DNA of 15,212 bases from Propionibacteriaceae bacterium (lineage in GTDB: Bacteria; Actinomycetota; Actinomycetes; Propionibacteriales; Propionibacteriaceae): assembly GCA_031254155.1 (NCBI GenBank), contig JAIRVA010000360.1, forward strand, positions 1-15,212, read 5' to 3'. How positions within the stretch are numbered: the stretch's first letter is position 1; each line of letters starts with the position of its first letter. The translations under genes were made by a program, and so were the position numbers. Positions 12,051-15,212 of the stretch are shown here, piece after piece. Under the pieces are notes generated by a model. That model was not told the DNA's origin, ran no database searches, and saw only the letters and a program-made list of their open reading frames with translations.

Positions 12051-15000
12051 CCGCCGGGTGGACATCACCAGGGCAAAACCCGCACCGAGGCAGATCGCGA
12101 CCGCCAGCGCACCGGCCAGGCCGCCGCTTCCGGCGACGACACTACCGCCCGTCGGGGCCTTCACAACCGGGGCCGTCACGGTCACCGTGATGGGCAACCG
12201 CACCGTCGTACCGCTCGGCTCCGCCACGCTGACCAGCGTGTACTCCCCCGCCGGGGTGCCCGCCGGGATCGTGATGTCCAGCTTGGCACACCCGTCGGAG
12301 GCCGGGTTCAGATCGGCGGGTACCCCGGCCGCCGCGCAGCCGGCGCTGTCGCCGGGCGCCGTGACGGCCGTCGTACCCAACACCGTGCCCGCCGTGACCG
12401 CAGTCTCGGGCGAGGGCACGAGGTAGGTTGTGAGCGTCGTGTTGGCGGGACTGCCGAGCGAGGCCAGATCGAGCCGCGTGAGTGACGCGGTCACCGACTC
12501 CCCGGCCGCCACCGTCGTCCGGCCCATCGGCGCCGTCGCCGGGGTCAGGTTACTGACCACGACCGAGGCCCGCGCGTAGTCCGGGGCGATTGAGATCGTC
12601 GGCGTGCCGTTGATCGCCGTCAGCCCGGACATCTTCATCAGGTAGTCGATCCAGGCGTCGCGGTCGAGCAGACCGGTGTCCATCGCGCCCGTGCCAGCCG
12701 GCATCACCCGGTAGTTGTCACCGCCGGCGGTCAGGTAGGAGATCGTCATGATCTTGTACGTCTTCGCCGGATCGAGCGGCTGGCCGTCCACGAAGACGGA
12801 CGTGATGTGGCTCGTCGCGTCGTCCCACGTGCACCCGGCCTCCAGGATGCAGGGTGCCGCCGTCGTCACATCAGTGTTCACCGTGTACGTGACGTTCGAC
12901 GACACACCCGTCGCCAGGAAGGGCCGCGTCGGCCGGGCCCCAGTCGGGTCGAGCGTCTGCCACTGCTCCTCGAGGAACTGTTTGAACTGGGCCCCGGTCA
13001 GCTCGATGGTCCAGAGATTGTTCGCGAACGGCAACACGGCGTTCGCCTCGGCGTAGGTGACCAGACCGTCCGGAGCGTAGAGCAGCTCGGACCTGAGCCC
13101 GCCACCCGCGTTGATGAGCCCGATGTCCGCGCCGCCGACTTGGGGCGAGGAGTTGGCGGTGTCGAGGAAGGCGTCCGCCACCAAGGTCGCCAGCGTCGAT
13201 TCGCCGGCCCGGTTGTCACGGGTCGCACTGCCGGTGTTCTGGTACGTGGTCGTACCACCCGCCGCCGTCCACGTCCCACCCGCGAAAGCGGTCGTGACAT
13301 CAGACGACACGGCGCCAACCACCTGGTCGCCGAGGACTTGCGCCTCCGCGACCGCGGCCGTCACGTCATCGCTGATCTGCTGCATCGACCCCAGGCTGAG
13401 ATCAACCGCCTTGGCGTCGACCAACGGCAGGACCTGCGCCGTGGAGGCACCGACCCGGCCCGTGTCCGTATCCAGGGCGATGGTGATGTTGCCGATGTTG
13501 GAACCGTAGCTGCCCGCCTCGACGATGGCCCGGCCCGGGTGGGTGTCCAGCCCCGCCGGATCTTCCGCCGCCCACCCCGTCCAGGCGTACACCATGTGGG
13601 TGTGCCCGTTGATGATGGCGTCCACGTTCGCGTTCGTTTGATTGACAATCGCGGCGAAGGAGGCGTTGGCGGTGATGGCGGCGTCAAGCGACGATGCCAC
13701 CTGTGAACCGTCGTGGTAGACGGCGACGACGAGATCAGCCAGGCCGCCGCTCTTGAGCTCGTCGGCGTACTTGTTGACTGTTGTCACCGCGTCGAGGAAA
13801 GTGACGCCCGCGATACCGGCCGGGCTCACGAGGCTGCCCGTCTGGGTCTCCTGCGTGACGACGCCGATGACGCCGACGCGCAGGCCGTTGCCGAGGGTGT
13901 AAATGTAGTACGGGTCGAGGATCGGCTGGCCGGTCGTCTTCGACACCACGTTGGCGGCGAGGTACGTCCACGCGGCCTTCACCGGCGCGGTCGTCCCGTC
14001 GGCGTTGGTCCCGCCGACGATCCGGTTCAGGAGATCGTCCGCACCCTGGTCGAACTCGTGGTTGCCGACCGCCGACGCCTTGAAGTTGATCCCGTCGGTT
14101 GCCGCGAGCGTGTTGAGCAGCTGGATCGTCGGGTCGTCCTGCGCGATCATCGACTCGAACAGGGAGGCGCCGACATTGTCGCCGGCGCTCACGACCATCG
14201 AGTTGTCCGGGTCGGCGAGCACGGCGCTCTCCAGGGTGTACGCGAACGGCAGCGCGGGAGTGGGGGTAATGCGTCCGTGGAAGTCGTTGAACGAGTAGAT
14301 CCGGGCGAGCGTCGGGTATTCGACGACCTGGCTGGCCACGTCCTTGTTCGCCGTGCTCACCGGCCCGCCCGTCGTGTTGACGACGTGGTCAATCGTCCCC
14401 GGGCCGGAGAGGTTGATCGTCAAGACATCGTGCAACCGGACCGCCGGGGTCACCGGGACCTCGAAAGCGCTGGTCACGTGGATGTCGGGGTTGACGTTGG
14501 TGAAGATGTAGCTCCCCATGCCCCAGCCGTCGAACGTGGTCACGTCGTCGGCGACTTTGAAGGCCGCGTAGCCCTGGACCCCGTCGTGGCTGTACGACGC
14601 CTGGTCCGGCGGGTCGTACGGCAACTCGTTCTGGAAGAAGACGACCTGGCCACCGTCACCATTCCACATCACGTTGTACTTCTGGAAGTGCTCGACGAAC
14701 AGCCCGAGCGCGGTGACATCGTCGCCGTCCACCACCAACCCGGTGTCGCTCGTGTTGACCGTCCAACCGACGGATCCCGGCACGCCGTGATCGGCCCGCC
14801 AGATCCACAGGTGGTCGAGCAGGGTGTCGCTGGAATTGACTTCGAGGCACACAGCCGCCTTGCCGACGTGCGGGCCGCCGACGCGGAAGAACACGTCCTG
14901 CAGCGCGACCGGGTCCGCCGAGAGGTCAGCGGTCGAGCCCGGCGTGCCGATCTGGACGAGCACCGGCGAGTTGACCTCGCCCGCGTCAATCGTGAGGCCA

Positions 15001-15212
15001 GCGATGTCGATGCCGGGGACATCCGCCGTTGTCAGAACCGCGTTGCCAGCCGTCGCCGTCAAGGTGGCGAGCCCGAGGCCCAGGACCACCGTGCCGGCCT
15101 TGGTGACGTTGATCGGAGCAGCCAGGTTGTACACACCCGGCGTGAGCAGCAGGTTGAGCCCGGCCGCCAGGGCGGCGTTGATCGTCGCGACGGAGTCCGC
15201 GGGCTTGGCCAC
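12036..15212 (-). CDS. Exported beta-helix / 5'-nucleotidase fusion protein, N-terminus outside window
   Basis: At least 1058 residues are encoded; the reading is open at the window edge and the GTG there is probably internal. Residues about 1-295 form a parallel beta-helix of the type seen in 'coagulation factor 5/8 domain' proteins (INAALAAGLNLLLTPGVYNL, VVLGLGLATLT, VNSPVLVQIG). A metallophosphoesterase follows: FNDFHGR at about 307, GDN at about 345, GNHEFD at about 381, GHTH at about 534. Then comes the 5'-nucleotidase C-terminal domain (INAGGGLRSE, about 697), a presumed Ig-like segment, and a C-terminal membrane span (about 1031-1050) with a basic tail. It is likely a surface enzyme releasing phosphate or nucleosides. 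The fusion and the KAPTG sequence before the anchor are unusual. Confidence 0.9.
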   Translation of the reverse strand: MAKPADSVATINAALAAGLNLLLTPGVYNLAAPINVTKAGTVVLGLGLATLTATAGNAVLTTADVPGIDIAGLTIDAGEVNSPVLVQIGTPGSTADLSADPVALQDVFFRVGGPHVGKAAVCLEVNSSDTLLDHLWIWRADHGVPGSVGWTVNTSDTGLVVDGDDVTALGLFVEHFQKYNVMWNGDGGQVVFFQNELPYDPPDQASYSHDGVQGYAAFKVADDVTTFDGWGMGSYIFTNVNPDIHVTSAFEVPVTPAVRLHDVLTINLSGPGTIDHVVNTTGGPVSTANKDVASQVVEYPTLARIYSFNDFHGRITPTPALPFAYTLESAVLADPDNSMVVSAGDNVGASLFESMIAQDDPTIQLLNTLAATDGINFKASAVGNHEFDQGADDLLNRIVGGTNADGTTAPVKAAWTYLAANVVSKTTGQPILDPYYIYTLGNGLRVGVIGVVTQETQTGSLVSPAGIAGVTFLDAVTTVNKYADELKSGGLADLVVAVYHDGSQVASSLDAAITANASFAAIVNQTNANVDAIINGHTHMVYAWTGWAAEDPAGLDTHPGRAIVEAGSYGSNIGNITIALDTDTGRVGASTAQVLPLVDAKAVDLSLGSMQQISDDVTAAVAEAQVLGDQVVGAVSSDVTTAFAGGTWTAAGGTTTYQNTGSATRDNRAGESTLATLVADAFLDTANSSPQVGGADIGLINAGGGLRSELLYAPDGLVTYAEANAVLPFANNLWTIELTGAQFKQFLEEQWQTLDPTGARPTRPFLATGVSSNVTYTVNTDVTTAAPCILEAGCTWDDATSHITSVFVDGQPLDPAKTYKIMTISYLTAGGDNYRVMPAGTGAMDTGLLDRDAWIDYLMKMSGLTAINGTPTISIAPDYARASVVVSNLTPATAPMGRTTVAAGESVTASLTRLDLASLGSPANTTLTTYLVPSPETAVTAGTVLGTTAVTAPGDSAGCAAAGVPADLNPASDGCAKLDITIPAGTPAGEYTLVSVAEPSGTTVRLPITVTVTAPVVKAPTGGSVVAGSGGLAGALAVAICLGAGFALVMSTRRRQTR

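Noticed and set aside
1..15212. CRISPR array, insertion sequence, rRNA, integrase
   Set aside because: No regularly spaced short repeats, transposase or integrase motifs or rRNA sequence were seen on either strand.

Overview
The window is high-GC DNA with strong G/C preference at third codon positions. It carries actinobacterial family signatures: a DUF2510 surface protein, an actinobacterial-style PdxH, HicB proteins with a C-terminal helix-turn-helix, and many start codons that look leaderless. I read it as a chromosomal segment of a member of the Actinomycetota. I cannot fix the genus; a propionibacterium- or actinomycete-like host is only an impression.

Layout. Bases 1-615 hold a leftward AbrB-type/PIN-domain toxin-antitoxin (TA) pair, with the toxin cut by the window edge. 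Bases 697-1329 are pdxH (pyridoxamine 5'-phosphate oxidase). From about 1.6 to 7.9 kb is an accessory block flanked by pdxH and tRNA-Lys. It contains a membrane-anchored DUF2510 protein whose first codons include a run of 12 C, a leftward antitoxin/ParE-RelE pair, a small unknown gene with a possible frameshift, a first hicAB pair, a leftward BrnT-like toxin/RHH antitoxin pair, a small unknown leftward ORF, an XRE regulator, a lipoprotein and a second hicAB pair. The block ends at a leftward tRNA-Lys(CTT) at 8004-8077. No integrase or transposase was seen.

From 8.2 kb the content looks more like ordinary chromosome. There is an isoprenylcysteine-methyltransferase-like membrane enzyme, a leftward TetR regulator with an unusual N-terminal extension, a divergent peroxiredoxin of the archaeal/Prx6 type, and a two-gene ABC exporter (ATPase plus ABC-2 permease, stop/start overlap). 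Converging on these from the right is a very large exported protein that fuses a beta-helix domain to a 5'-nucleotidase and a C-terminal membrane anchor. Its N-terminus lies outside the window.

How the parts relate. Five TA pairs lie within 8 kb, four of them with 4-base ATGA/GTGA overlaps. The DUF2510 protein and the lipoprotein have different anchors but share a tandem C-terminal repeat of about 70 residues that begins with a G-Y-W-x-V-G...P-x-G-x-Y motif, so they look like two versions of one envelope module. At eight gene heads a -10-like hexamer lies 6-7 bases before the start codon, which suggests leaderless mRNAs as the main mode here. Operator-like palindromes lie at several of these starts, and three evenly spaced palindromes precede the ABC exporter.
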